A DNA stretch of 64,000 nucleotides from Erythrobacter sp. BLCC-B19 (GCF_028621955.1 NZ_CP117516.1:1386001-1450000), one strand, 5' to 3'. Counted from the stretch's first letter, positions 37,269 through 47,721 are shown. Notes: a model not told the origin generated them from the letters alone. Made by a program: numbers and translations.

Positions 37269-37841
37269 TCAGTTTTTCTTCTGCGGGACAGTGAAGGTGC
37301 CGGTCACGCGGCCCTTGCCCGACGGCGCGCCGGGCGCAGCGCTTGATCCGCCGGTTGCATTACCATCGACGGTCGAGAGGCCCGATTCGAGGTCGATCAC
37401 CAACCGCCCGCCGTTCAGCGTATCGGTGCCGCGCCGCAGCGCGACATTGCCTGCCATGGTGATGATCCGGCGGCCAAAATCATAGACCGCATTGTCCCCG
37501 CTCGCGCGTTCGTTGCCGCGGGTGACGACCACGCCGCCGGTGGCGGTGATGCTCTGGATCTGGAGCTGTCCGCCCGCATCGGTGAAGTTCACCAGCATCC
37601 GGTCGGATTGGACCCGGAGCCCGGCCTGAGTGACGATCACCCCGCCGGTGGCGATGGCCTGGTTGGTCTTGTCGTTCAGCACGAACTTGCCCGCGTCATA
37701 GGTCACCGGCGCGTTTGAATCGTGCCGGGCGATGCCCTGCGCGGCGAGGTTCATGCCGCCTGCCAGTGCCGCGGTCAGCGCGAAGCCGCCGAGACCCCAG
37801 ACAAGGGCAAGGCGGCCGATCGGGGTGCGGGTATTGGTCAT
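37269..37841 (-). CDS. lptA: LPS transport periplasmic protein LptA
   Basis: A 190-residue protein with an uncleaved or signal-type N-terminus (LALVWGLGGFALTAALAGG) and an OstA/LptA beta-jellyroll (YDAGKFVLNDKTNQAIATGGVIVTQ..., GDNAVYDFGRRIITMAGNVALRRG). It forms the periplasmic bridge that carries LPS. It ends in a Ser/Gly/Ala-rich tail. The ATG overlaps the lptC stop by four bases, the usual rnd-lptC-lptA order. The downstream lptB is not in this window. Confidence 0.9.
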   Translation of the reverse strand: MTNTRTPIGRLALVWGLGGFALTAALAGGMNLAAQGIARHDSNAPVTYDAGKFVLNDKTNQAIATGGVIVTQAGLRVQSDRMLVNFTDAGGQLQIQSITATGGVVVTRGNERASGDNAVYDFGRRIITMAGNVALRRGTDTLNGGRLVIDLESGLSTVDGNATGGSSAAPGAPSGKGRVTGTFTVPQKKN

Positions 37842-38506
37842 CGCGGCGTCCTCATCTTGCCGGGCGTCATGGTGAAGCGCGCCTTGCCTTCGAGCGTCAG
37901 CGTGCGCGCGCCAAGGTCAGCGCGCAGGGTGTTGGCGGCAAAGGTGCCCGCCGGGATCTCGCCCGACACCCCCGCATCGCCGCGCATGGTGCGGGTCTTG
38001 AGATCGACCGACACGCCGCTTGCGGTCATGGCATAGCCGTCCGAGGCCGTGAAGCGCACCGGGCCGTCGATGGCGACGGTCTCGGCGTTGATGTCATAGG
38101 CGCCGCCCGCGGCGCTGAGGCGGGCGGGGCCATCGGCCAGCAGCATTTGCGCGACGAGGTCATCCATCCGCACCAGCCCTTCGGCGCTGGAACGCTGCAC
38201 CGCCTCGCCCGCCATCAGCGAGAACGGGCGGTTCTGGTTGTCGCGCCCGCGATACATGGCGTTGTCCACGCTCAGCCGCTCGTCGATCAGGGCGACCTTG
38301 TTGCGATCGAGCAGGAAGCTGACTTCGCCGCGCGGGGACAGCGGGGTAATCACCATCAGCGCCGCGATCACCCCCACGCCCATCGGCAGGACGCGGGCGA
38401 GGATCCGCACCAGCCTGTCATGCGAACCACCCGGCGCGGCAAAGGTCTGCCGCCGGCTGCGCAGCGCGCGGGCTTCGCTGGTTTCGAGGGCGTGTTCGGC
38501 GGCCAT
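37838..38506 (-). CDS. lptC: LPS export protein LptC
   Basis: A 222-residue inner-membrane protein: a single membrane helix at about residues 43-65 (ILARVLPMGVGVIAALMVI) followed by a periplasmic LptC jellyroll (VSFLLDRNKVALIDERLSVDNAMYRGRDNQNRPF, and late MRGDAGVSGEIPAGTF). It hands LPS from the LptBFG exporter to LptA. The ATG at 38506 was chosen; earlier residues in frame lie in the gap behind rnd. The operon is rnd-lptC-lptA, and the lptA start overlaps here (ATGA). Confidence 0.9.
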   Translation of the reverse strand: MAAEHALETSEARALRSRRQTFAAPGGSHDRLVRILARVLPMGVGVIAALMVITPLSPRGEVSFLLDRNKVALIDERLSVDNAMYRGRDNQNRPFSLMAGEAVQRSSAEGLVRMDDLVAQMLLADGPARLSAAGGAYDINAETVAIDGPVRFTASDGYAMTASGVSVDLKTRTMRGDAGVSGEIPAGTFAANTLRADLGARTLTLEGKARFTMTPGKMRTPR

Positions 38507-38532
38507 GGGTGCGGGTCGTGCCTGAGGCTTGC

Positions 38533-39153
38533 TTACATATGGCTGAAGATGTCGTTCTCGGCCCATCCGGCGACATCGAGCAGCGCGCGGGTGGGGAGGA
38601 AGTCGAAGCAGGCCTGCGCGATCTCCATGCGCCCTTCGCGTTCGAGCCGGGTGGTCAGCTCGGCCCGCAGGCGGTGGAGGTAGCGCACGTCGCTCGCGGC
38701 GTAATCGCGCTGCGGATCGGTGATCACCGGCCCGCCCCAGTCGGAGGACTGCTGCTGCTTGGAAATGCTCTCGCCCAGCAGCTCCTCGACGAGGTTCTTG
38801 AGGCCGTGGCGGTCGGTGTAGGTGCGCACCAGCTTGCTCGCGATCTTGGTGCAGAACACCGGCCCAGCCATCACGCCGAGATAGTGATGGATCGCAGCCA
38901 GATCGAAGCGGCCGAAGTGGTAGATCTTCACCCGCGCCGGATCGGCGAGGATCGCCTTGAGGTTGGGCGCGTCATAGGCGCTGCCGGGATTGAACCGCAC
39001 CAGATGTTCATCGCCCGAGCCATCGGAAATCTGCACCACGCACAGGCGGTCGCGGTGGGTGATGAGGCCCATCGTCTCGGTGTCGACCGCGAGCGCGGAT
39101 GTGCCGGCGAGAACGCCTGCGGGGAGATCTTCTTCGTGAAAGTGAACAGCCAT
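38533..39153 (-). CDS. rnd: Ribonuclease D, short (single-domain) form
   Basis: A 206-residue DEDD-type 3'-5' exonuclease: VDTETMGL with the first Asp-Glu, FGRFDLAAIH with the second Asp, and QRDYAASDVRYLHRL with the final Tyr-x3-Asp. It lacks HRDC domains, unlike E. coli RNase D, as is usual for alphaproteobacterial short forms. It is probably involved in RNA 3' trimming. It lies at the head of the rnd-lptC-lptA operon and is divergent from ung. Confidence 0.93.
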   Translation of the reverse strand: MAVHFHEEDLPAGVLAGTSALAVDTETMGLITHRDRLCVVQISDGSGDEHLVRFNPGSAYDAPNLKAILADPARVKIYHFGRFDLAAIHHYLGVMAGPVFCTKIASKLVRTYTDRHGLKNLVEELLGESISKQQQSSDWGGPVITDPQRDYAASDVRYLHRLRAELTTRLEREGRMEIAQACFDFLPTRALLDVAGWAENDIFSHM

Positions 39154-39234
39154 AGGCTTCCGCCCTACGCGCATTGGGGAAAGAGGGGAAGGGGCCAGTG
39201 GCGCGCGCGGGCGGAGCGGCCTAACCCTTGGCGC

Positions 39235-39918
39235 ATGGCCGAGAGCATCCCCCCCAGCTGGCACCCCGTGCTCGCGCCCGTGCTGACCACGCCCGAGGCG
39301 CGCAAGCTGGGCGGCTGGCTGAAGGCGGAAGAAGGCGCGGGCAAGGTGGTCTATCCCCCGCGCGGGAGCCGGCTGGCGGCGCTCGATCTGACGGCGCTCG
39401 AAGATGTGCGCTGCGTGATCCTCGGGCAGGATCCCTATCACGGGCCGGGCCAGGCGCATGGCCTTGCCTTTTCGGTGCAGGCCGGGGTGAAGCCGCCGCC
39501 GAGCCTTGTGAACATCTACAAGGAGCTGGAGACCGACCTCGGCCTGCCGCGCCCGCAGACCGGCGACCTGACCCCGTGGGCAAAACAGGGCGTGCTGCTG
39601 CTCAACAACACCCTGACGGTCGAGGCCGGGCAGGCCGGCAGCCATGCCGGGCGCGGGTGGGACGCGATCACCGACGCCTGCGTTGCTGCGGTGGCGGAGC
39701 GCGCGGAGCCGACGGTCTTCATCCTGTGGGGCAGCCACGCCCGCAAGAAGGCGAGCCGCGTGCCCGCCCTCGCGCGCAATTCCCACCATCTGATAGTCGC
39801 CTCGGCCCACCCAAGCCCGCTATCGGCGCATAACGGCTTCTTCGGCTCGCGCCCCTTCAGCCAGACCAATGCGTTTCTTGAGGCGAACGGGCGCGGCGCC
39901 ATAGACTGGAGATTGTGA
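39235..39918 (+). CDS. ung: Uracil-DNA glycosylase
   Basis: A 227-residue family 1 UDG removing uracil from DNA. The water-activating loop GQDPYHGPGQAHGLAFS holds the catalytic Asp, and the minor-groove intercalation loop is HPSPLSAHNGFFG. The uracil-specificity Asn is in LLLNNTLTV. Length is normal. The stop TGA overlaps the next gene's start (GTGATG), so it is coupled to the enoyl-CoA hydratase gene. Confidence 0.97.
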   Translation: MAESIPPSWHPVLAPVLTTPEARKLGGWLKAEEGAGKVVYPPRGSRLAALDLTALEDVRCVILGQDPYHGPGQAHGLAFSVQAGVKPPPSLVNIYKELETDLGLPRPQTGDLTPWAKQGVLLLNNTLTVEAGQAGSHAGRGWDAITDACVAAVAERAEPTVFILWGSHARKKASRVPALARNSHHLIVASAHPSPLSAHNGFFGSRPFSQTNAFLEANGRGAIDWRL

Positions 39919-40715
39919 TGAGCGACGACGTGATCCTGCTCGAAGTGGCGGATGGTGTAGCCACGGTCACGCTGAACCGCCCGCAGGCGATGAACGCGCT
40001 GAACCGCGCGCTGAGGAAGCGCCTCGCCGAAGTGATGCGCGCGGTGGATAGCGACGAGAGCGTGCGCGCGGTGATCCTCACCGGCGCAGGCGAGCGCGCC
40101 TTCACCGCCGGGCTCGACCTCAAGGAACTGGGCAGCGAAGAAGGCGCCCTGGGCAGCGCCAATGCCACCGACCCCGCCGACAATCCGGTCAAGGCGATCG
40201 AACTGTGCCGGAAGCCCGTGATCGGCGCGATCAATGGCGTGGCGATCACCGGCGGCTTCGAAGTCGCGCTTGCCTGTGACGTGCTGATCGCCAGCACCAA
40301 CGCCCGCTTTGCCGACACTCACGCGCGGGTCGGGATCGTGCCGGGGTGGGGTCTGTCGCAGAAATTGTCGCGGATGATCGGGATTTCGCGGGCCAAGGAA
40401 CTCGCCTTCACCGGCAATTTCCTCGATGCGGCGACCGCGCATAGCTGGGGGCTGGTCAACCACGTGACCGCGCCCAGTGACCTCCTCCCCCTCGCCCGCA
40501 AGCTGGCGGGCGACATGGCGAGCATCGATCCGGCTTTCCTCGCCAGTTACAAGCGCCTGATCGACGATGGCTTTGCGGTCAGTTTTGGCGAAGGGCTCGC
40601 GCTGGAGGCCGAACGATCGAGCGCCGCCAACAGCGCGGTCGAACCGCAGGAAGTCGAAGCCCGCCGCGCCGCCGTGCAGGAACGGGGACGCCAGAATGCC
40701 GGGGGGCAGGGGTAA
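39918..40715 (+). CDS. Enoyl-CoA hydratase/isomerase family protein
   Basis: A 265-residue crotonase-fold enzyme. The oxyanion-hole segments are AGLDLKELG and NGVAITGGFEVALACD. The second loop reads VGIVPGWGLSQKLSRMIG, where crotonases usually have PGxGGTQRL, so the exact acid may differ. It acts on short- or medium-chain enoyl-CoA in beta-oxidation or related routes. The ATG at 39918 or the GTG one codon earlier may be used. It has no other lipid genes next to it, but the window has further acyl-CoA genes at 50-54 kb. Confidence 0.9.
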   Translation: MSDDVILLEVADGVATVTLNRPQAMNALNRALRKRLAEVMRAVDSDESVRAVILTGAGERAFTAGLDLKELGSEEGALGSANATDPADNPVKAIELCRKPVIGAINGVAITGGFEVALACDVLIASTNARFADTHARVGIVPGWGLSQKLSRMIGISRAKELAFTGNFLDAATAHSWGLVNHVTAPSDLLPLARKLAGDMASIDPAFLASYKRLIDDGFAVSFGEGLALEAERSSAANSAVEPQEVEARRAAVQERGRQNAGGQG

Positions 40716-40735
40716 GAGCGGCTATTTGCCAACCC

Positions 40736-41974
40736 TTACCCGGCGTTGGCGGCGATCCATTCTTCGACCACCGGGGCGACCTTGGTGCGCCAGCGCGAGC
40801 CGTTGAAGATGCCGTAATGCCCGGCGCCCTCGGCCATGTAGTAGCGCTTCTTGGCGGCATCGAGATTGGGGGTCAGGCTCAAGGCGGCCTTGGTCTGGCC
40901 GAGGCCCGAAATGTCGTCCCGCTCGCCTTCGATCGCCAGCAGCGCGGTGGCGGTGATCGCGCCGAGATCGACCACTTCGCCCTTGTGGCGGAACTCGCCC
41001 TTGGGGATCGAGTGCTTCTGGAACACTTCCTCGACGGTCTGGAGATAGAACTCCGCCGTCATGTCGCACACGGCGCGGTATTCGTCGTAGAAGGTCTTGG
41101 TCGCCTGCGCGCTTTCCTCGTCGCCCACGGTGAGGTGCTTGAACATCTCGTAGTGGCTCATCATGTGGCTCGACAGGTTCATGCTCATGAACGCCGAAAG
41201 CTGCATGAACCCCGGATAGACCCGGCGGCCCGCGCCCGGATACTTCATCGGCACGGTCGCGATCACCGACTGGCGGAACCATTCGATCGGGCGCTGCATC
41301 GCCATGTTGTTGACGACCGTGGGGCATTCGCGGGTGTCGATCGGTCCGCCCATCATGGTGAGGGTGGCGGGGGTGGCGGGCGACTTGTGGAGGTTGAGCA
41401 GCGCGGTCGCGGCAAAGGCCGGAACGCTCGGCTGGCAGACCGCCATCATGTGGATGCGCTGACCGCCCGCTTCCCCGTGAACGTGCTCGGCGAAATCCAT
41501 CAGGTAGTCGATATAGTCATCAAGGTCGAACTTGCCCGCGCTGGCCGGCACCATCTTGGCATCGGCCCAGTCGGTGATGAACACCTCGGCCGATTCCAGC
41601 ATCCGTTCCACCGTGCCGCGCAGCAGCGTGGCATAATGGCCGCTCATCGGGGCGACGATCAGCAGGCGCGGGCGGTCTGCGGGGGTGTCTTCGACGCGGA
41701 AGCGCAGGAGATCGCCGAAGGGGCGCTTCATCACCACGCTCTGGGTCACGGCGTGGGGTGCGCCGTCGATGGTGACGCTGTCGATGCCGAAGGCGGGCTT
41801 GCCGTAATGCGCGGTCGCATGGGCAAACACGTCGAGCGCGCTGGCGGCCAGCGGGCCCATGCCGAAAGCGGCCAGCGGATTGGCCGGATTCGACAGCACA
41901 TTGGCGCTGATCGAAGCGAGCGCGCTGGCGCTGTTCATCCAGCTGCGCTGGAGCTCATAAGCGTGATAAAGCAT
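40736..41974 (-). CDS. phaZ: Intracellular polyhydroxyalkanoate depolymerase
   Basis: A 412-residue enzyme of the PHB depolymerase (PhaZ) type that mobilises stored polyester. It carries the lipase-like box with Cys in place of Ser (MMAVCQPSVPA, about residue 183), as in i-PhaZ enzymes. The catalytic Asp/His region includes ALLAIEGERDDISG and AEGAGHYGIFNG. The start at 41974 (MLYHAYELQRSW) is standard for the family. A dyad TTGTGC-AAT-GCACAA is 80 bp upstream and could be its operator. Confidence 0.95.
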   Translation of the reverse strand: MLYHAYELQRSWMNSASALASISANVLSNPANPLAAFGMGPLAASALDVFAHATAHYGKPAFGIDSVTIDGAPHAVTQSVVMKRPFGDLLRFRVEDTPADRPRLLIVAPMSGHYATLLRGTVERMLESAEVFITDWADAKMVPASAGKFDLDDYIDYLMDFAEHVHGEAGGQRIHMMAVCQPSVPAFAATALLNLHKSPATPATLTMMGGPIDTRECPTVVNNMAMQRPIEWFRQSVIATVPMKYPGAGRRVYPGFMQLSAFMSMNLSSHMMSHYEMFKHLTVGDEESAQATKTFYDEYRAVCDMTAEFYLQTVEEVFQKHSIPKGEFRHKGEVVDLGAITATALLAIEGERDDISGLGQTKAALSLTPNLDAAKKRYYMAEGAGHYGIFNGSRWRTKVAPVVEEWIAANAG

Positions 41975-42053
41975 CAATTTACCTCAGGCGACGAACGGTC
42001 TGGCGCCTTATCCCGGTGGCACCTTGGCCGGATAGATGCGCTTTTGCCTGCCA

Positions 42054-42068
42054 TTGTGCAATGCACAA
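42054..42068. promoter_or_regulatory. TTGTGC-AAT-GCACAA dyad in the phaZ/ABC intergenic gap
   Basis: Perfect 6-bp arms around AAT; the right half extends to TGCACAAATG (42062-42071), identical (as reverse complement CATTTGTGCA) to sites at 19841 and 27639. TGCA-rich dyads of this sort are bound by PhaR-type PHA regulators in alphaproteobacteria, which would fit the phaZ promoter. It also resembles the TGTGC half sites of the Crp-like operator. Confidence 0.5.
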
Positions 42069-42154
42069 ATGTAGGGGGCCAATCCGGCGCGATCCGGGGC
42101 AGGGCGCTTTTTGCACGTGAAATCTGCCGAGCGCGCGGCTAAGCGTCCGCGATC

Positions 42155-44017
<1,863 letters not shown>

Positions 44018-44136
44018 CCCCCTTCGTTTTTCGACAAATGACCTCGCACGGCGGACGAACCGCAACCCTTTGCCGTGTGCCGCGTTAGGGTGACGCACCG
44101 CAGACCATCTGCAACCGCTTTTCGGGGACACCAGAC

Positions 44137-46320
44137 ATGATCACCAGAACCGCAGCCTTGCTCGGCGCCAGCCTGCTTGTGCTCGCCGCGCCCGCTTTTG
44201 CGCATAGTGACGACCACCTCCACGCAGACGGCATCGAAGTGCTGCTGGCCGAGGACGAGGCCGCCACGACCACCGAGGGTTCCGGCCTGCCGACGATCAG
44301 CTTCGGCACCTGGGGCTTCGATCCCGCCTATATCGCCACCGACATCAAGCCGGGCGACGATTTCAACGCCTATGCCAACAAGACCTGGATCGACGCCAAC
44401 CCGCTCCCGCCCGAATTCAGCCGCATCGGTGCCTTCACTCTGCTCGGCGAAAAGAGCACCTATGACGTCAAGGCGCTGATGGACGAATTTGCCGCCAAGG
44501 ATCCGGCCACCCTTTCGGCGGACGAGAAGCGCATTCTCGATACCTATCGCACCTATCTCGATACCGCCGCGATCGAAGCGGCGGGCCTTGCCCCGGCCGA
44601 GCCCTATCTGGCGCGGATCAAGGGCGCCAGGAGCCTCGATGATCTCGCCAAGCTGTGGGCCGAGCCGGGCTTTGCCAGCCCGATCGGCGCAGGCGTCGGG
44701 ATTGATGCCAAGCAGCCCGATCGTCACATCGCCACGGTCGGCTTCGGCGGGCTGGGGATGCCGGATCGCGACTACTATCTCGACACCTCGGAGAAGGGCG
44801 TCGCGATCCAGGCCAAGTACAAGCAATACCTCGCCTTCCTGCTGGGCGAGGCGGGCTATGCCGATCCTGCCGCGATGGCCGAGACGGTCTATGCCTTCGA
44901 GGATACCATCGCCCGCACGGTCGCATGGGACCGTGCCGTGCGCCGCAACCGCGATCTCACCTACAACCTCCTCACCGCCGACGAGCTCGCCGCGATCAGC
45001 GGCAAGGTGCCCGTTGCCGCGATGATCGAGCAGATCGGGATTGCCGCCAGCCCCGGCTTCGTCGTCAGCCTGATGCCGCCGACGCCTGAGGAAATCGCGC
45101 AATACAAGCTCGACGAGAAAACCCTCGCCAAGATCGGCACCGGCCTGCCGGGGATGATGACGCTGCTCGGCGAAACCCCGGTCGAGACGCTCCAGGCGTG
45201 GATGATCAAGGAATTCCTGTCGGATCACGCCGCCGTTCTGCCCGCGCGGTTTGACGCGGCCAGCTTCGAATTCTTCGGCAAGACCCTGCGCGGCACCCCC
45301 GAACAGCGTCCGCGCTGGAAAAGGGCGATCGGCGAGGCGGAAGGCCTGCTGGGCGAGTTGATCGGCAAGGAATATGTCGCGCGTTACTTCCCGCCCGAAA
45401 ACAAGGCGGCGATGGATGAATTGGTCGCCAACCTGCGGCTCGCGCTGCGCGAATCCATCGGCGAGATCGACTGGATGGGCGAGGCGACCAAGACGCAGGC
45501 GCTGGCCAAGCTCGACAGCTTCGATCCCAAGATCGGCTATCGCCCCAACCTTGAAACCTATGATGGCCTTGCCATCACCGCGGGCGCGCCCATCGCCAAC
45601 CGGATGGCGGCGGCCAAGTGGGGCCGCGCGGACAATGTCGCCAAGCTCGGCCAACCCATCGACCGCACCGAATGGGGGATGCTGCCGCAGACGGTGAACG
45701 CCTATTACAACTCGGTGAAGAACGAGATCGTCTTCCCGGCCGGCATTCTCCAGCAGCCGTTCTTTGCCCTGACCAACGACATCGCGGTCAATTACGGCGC
45801 CATCGGCGGGGTGATCGGGCACGAGATCGGCCATGGGTTCGACGATCAGGGCTCCAAATCCGACGCGAGCGGCGCGCTGCGCAACTGGTGGACCGATGAA
45901 GACCGCGCCGCCTTCGATGCGCTCGGCAACCGGCTGGTAGCGCAGTACAACGCCTTCTGCCCGCTCGACGAGGGCAAGACCTGCGTCAACGGCCGCCTGA
46001 CGCTGGGCGAGAATATCGGCGATGTCGGCGGCCTCAGCATGGCCTACCGCGCCTACAAGATCGCCACCAAGGGCAAGGAGGTGCCGGTGATCGACGGGCT
46101 GACCGGCGACCAGCGCTTCTTCCTCGCCTGGGCGCAGGTGTGGCGTTCGACCCAGCGCGAGGCGAATTACCGCAACCGCCTCGTCACCGACAGCCACTCG
46201 CCGGAAGAATACCGCGTCAACGGCGTCGTGCGGAACCTTGACGAATGGTACGAGGCGTTTGGCGTGAAGCCCGGCGACAAGATGTACATCCCGCCCGAAG
46301 AGCGCGTGCGGATCTGGTAG
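44137..46320 (+). CDS. M13 (neprilysin-type) metallopeptidase, secreted
   Basis: A 727-residue zinc endopeptidase. The signal peptide is ASLLVLAAPAFA with cleavage after about residue 22. The zinc site HEIGH is in VIGHEIGHGFDDQG (about residue 568), and the third ligand Glu is in GENIGDVGGL. The NAYYNSVKNEIVFPAGIL segment (quoted in part: NEIVFPAGIL) binds substrate. It ends VRIW as is typical of this family. Likely located in the periplasm. A perfect terminator follows at 46330. Confidence 0.96.
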   Translation: MITRTAALLGASLLVLAAPAFAHSDDHLHADGIEVLLAEDEAATTTEGSGLPTISFGTWGFDPAYIATDIKPGDDFNAYANKTWIDANPLPPEFSRIGAFTLLGEKSTYDVKALMDEFAAKDPATLSADEKRILDTYRTYLDTAAIEAAGLAPAEPYLARIKGARSLDDLAKLWAEPGFASPIGAGVGIDAKQPDRHIATVGFGGLGMPDRDYYLDTSEKGVAIQAKYKQYLAFLLGEAGYADPAAMAETVYAFEDTIARTVAWDRAVRRNRDLTYNLLTADELAAISGKVPVAAMIEQIGIAASPGFVVSLMPPTPEEIAQYKLDEKTLAKIGTGLPGMMTLLGETPVETLQAWMIKEFLSDHAAVLPARFDAASFEFFGKTLRGTPEQRPRWKRAIGEAEGLLGELIGKEYVARYFPPENKAAMDELVANLRLALRESIGEIDWMGEATKTQALAKLDSFDPKIGYRPNLETYDGLAITAGAPIANRMAAAKWGRADNVAKLGQPIDRTEWGMLPQTVNAYYNSVKNEIVFPAGILQQPFFALTNDIAVNYGAIGGVIGHEIGHGFDDQGSKSDASGALRNWWTDEDRAAFDALGNRLVAQYNAFCPLDEGKTCVNGRLTLGENIGDVGGLSMAYRAYKIATKGKEVPVIDGLTGDQRFFLAWAQVWRSTQREANYRNRLVTDSHSPEEYRVNGVVRNLDEWYEAFGVKPGDKMYIPPEERVRIW

Positions 46321-46329
46321 GAAGAACAA

Positions 46330-46359
46330 GGCCCGCCCCATCACAAGGGCGGGCCTTTT
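46330..46359 (+). terminator. Rho-independent terminator of the M13 peptidase gene
   Basis: GGCCCGCCC/GGGCGGGCC, nine perfect pairs with an 8-base loop, followed by TTTT. It lies 10 bp after the peptidase stop and insulates uppP (start 46401). Confidence 0.9.
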
Positions 46360-46400
46360 CGGTTTGACACCCCGCCCCCACTCGTCGATGCGGTGCCCCC

Positions 46401-47204
46401 ATGACCGACACCTTAGCCGCCATCCTGCTCGGCATCCTTGAAGGGCTGACCGAGTTTCTGCCCGTGTCCTCGACCGGGCACCTGATCCTTGCCACCGAAA
46501 TCCTCGGCTTCGATCAGGACGACTGGGAAGTGTTCAACATCGCCATCCAGCCGGCCGCGATCCTGGCCATCGTGGTGCTGTACTGGCGCACCTTCTGGGA
46601 TGTGGCCAAGGGGCTGTTCGGGTTCGAGAAAGGCGCGATTGCCTTCGTGCGCAATCTGCTGGTCGCCTTCTTCCCGGCGGTGCTGCTGGGGCTGGCCTTC
46701 GGCGACATCATCCAGGGCTTCCTCGGCAATGTGACGCTGGTGTGCTGGTCGCTGATCCTCGGCGGGGTGGCGATCCTTGCGGTCGAGCGCTGGGCCAATC
46801 CCCCCGCCGAAGGGCCGGGCGTCGCGGGCGTGCCACTGCGCACGGCGGTGCTGATCGGTCTGGTGCAATGCCTTGCGATGATTCCGGGCGTCAGCCGTTC
46901 GGGCGCGACGATCCTCGGCGCGATGGCCTTTGGCGTCGACCGCAAGACGGCAGCCGAGTTCAGCTTCTTCCTCGCCGTCCCGACCCTTTCGGGCGCGACG
47001 GTCTATCAGCTCGCCAAGCACGGCGCGAACCTGACCACCGATGATGGCCAGCTGATCGCGATCGGATCGGCGGTCGGATTTGTCACCGCGCTGGTGGTGG
47101 TCAAGCTCTTCGTCGCGGTGGTCACGAAGATCGGCTTTTCCCCCTTCGCCTGGTACCGGATCGCGCTCGGCCTCGGCGGCCTGGCCTGGTTGAGCTTGCG
47201 CTGA
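46401..47204 (+). CDS. uppP: Undecaprenyl-diphosphatase (UppP/BacA)
   Basis: A 267-residue polytopic membrane protein that recycles the lipid carrier for cell-wall and polysaccharide synthesis. The two active-site motifs are EGLTEFLPVSSTGHL (about residue 17) and PGVSRSGATI (about residue 172). About eight membrane helices are seen, and length is exact for the family. Transcribed after a strong terminator. Its 3' side leads into the structured element at 47254. Confidence 0.97.
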   Translation: MTDTLAAILLGILEGLTEFLPVSSTGHLILATEILGFDQDDWEVFNIAIQPAAILAIVVLYWRTFWDVAKGLFGFEKGAIAFVRNLLVAFFPAVLLGLAFGDIIQGFLGNVTLVCWSLILGGVAILAVERWANPPAEGPGVAGVPLRTAVLIGLVQCLAMIPGVSRSGATILGAMAFGVDRKTAAEFSFFLAVPTLSGATVYQLAKHGANLTTDDGQLIAIGSAVGFVTALVVVKLFVAVVTKIGFSPFAWYRIALGLGGLAWLSLR

Positions 47205-47253
47205 ATTGAGCGCGATCGCGCTGGCGCGCGATGCAGACAGCCTTTCCTTTGGT

Positions 47254-47346
47254 CACCCCGCCTCCCCACCCGGCCACCATAACATAGTGGTACTATTGGT
47301 GGCTTCCGGCGTCGCCGGCCGCCTACAGCGGTGGGGAGGCGGGGTG
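47254..47346. other. Multi-stem element bounded by 16-bp perfect inverted repeats
   Basis: CACCCCGCCTCCCCAC (47254-47269) and its exact complement GTGGGGAGGCGGGGTG (47331-47346) enclose three more stems. These are a 12-pair hairpin with a bulge (GCCACCA...ATAGT-GGT-ACTAT...TGGTGGC, 47273-47303), CCGGC-GTC-GCCGG (47306-47318), and CCGC-CTACA-GCGG (47319-47331). As RNA this would fold as a four-way junction. As DNA it has the terminal repeats of a MITE. No protein gene is seen in it. I cannot separate the two options from one copy. Confidence 0.6.
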
Positions 47347-47357
47347 GGAGGTCTGCG

Positions 47358-47440
47358 CCACCGAAGGTGGACATGCTCCACATCTTTGCGGAACCGCTCG
47401 GCCTCCCGCTGGTTAGGGAGTCGGACCGGCATGGTGCCGG
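47358..47440 (+). promoter_or_regulatory. Hairpin-rich leader before a small membrane-protein gene
   Basis: CCACC-GAA-GGTGG (47358-47370) and GTGGA-CATGC-TCCAC (47367-47381) share the GTGG segment, so only one can form at a time. CTCCC...GGGAG (47403-47420) and CCGGCA-TGG-TGCCGG (47426-47440) follow, 24 bp before the start at 47464. Mutually exclusive hairpins are the usual layout of attenuators or riboswitch-like leaders. Confidence 0.35.
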
Positions 47441-47463
47441 GTAAAACGGAGCAGGCGGAAAAA

Positions 47464-47721
47464 ATGGCGTTGCTGGTGCTGATCGTGTTGGGGGCAAGTC
47501 TGGGCTGGTTCGCCTCGATCCTCGCGCGCACGGAAGCGCCCGGCGACATTTTGCGCCAAGTCTGCCTCGGGCTGATCGTCTCCGTGGTCGCGGGCGAGAT
47601 CGCCAATGAAGGCACCATGATCGGCAGCCTCTCGTTCCTCAGCCTCGGCGTGGCGCTGGCGGCTTCCGGCGTGGCGCTGGTGCTCTATCACGCGCTGGTG
47701 CGACGCAAGGCCCGCGCCTGA
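47464..47721 (+). CDS. Small two- or three-helix membrane protein, unknown
   Basis: An 85-residue protein with three hydrophobic stretches (LLVLIVLGASLGWFASIL, CLGLIVSVVAGEIA, GVALAASGVALVLYHAL). The pattern GWFASIL...VVAGEIA recalls GlsB/YeaQ/YmgE (transglycosylase-associated) proteins of stress response. The similarity is by eye. The ATG at 47464 is chosen because a GGAGCAGGCGG stretch lies in front; an in-frame ATG at 47431 is less likely. It converges with the hydroxylase gene after 8 bp. Confidence 0.6.
   Translation: MALLVLIVLGASLGWFASILARTEAPGDILRQVCLGLIVSVVAGEIANEGTMIGSLSFLSLGVALAASGVALVLYHALVRRKARA

Noticed and set aside
42111..42126. Second parS-like sequence (TTTTGCACGTGAAATC)
   Set aside because: Only about 12 of 16 bases match and the palindrome is broken on both sides, so it is probably chance around CACGTG.
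44018..44136. Promoter or operator before the M13 peptidase
   Set aside because: No convincing -35/-10 pair or dyad could be picked out; calling one would be guesswork.
47254..47346. Cloverleaf-like fold read as a tRNA gene
   Set aside because: No T-loop TTCGA, no 7-bp acceptor stem with CCA, and stem lengths do not fit.
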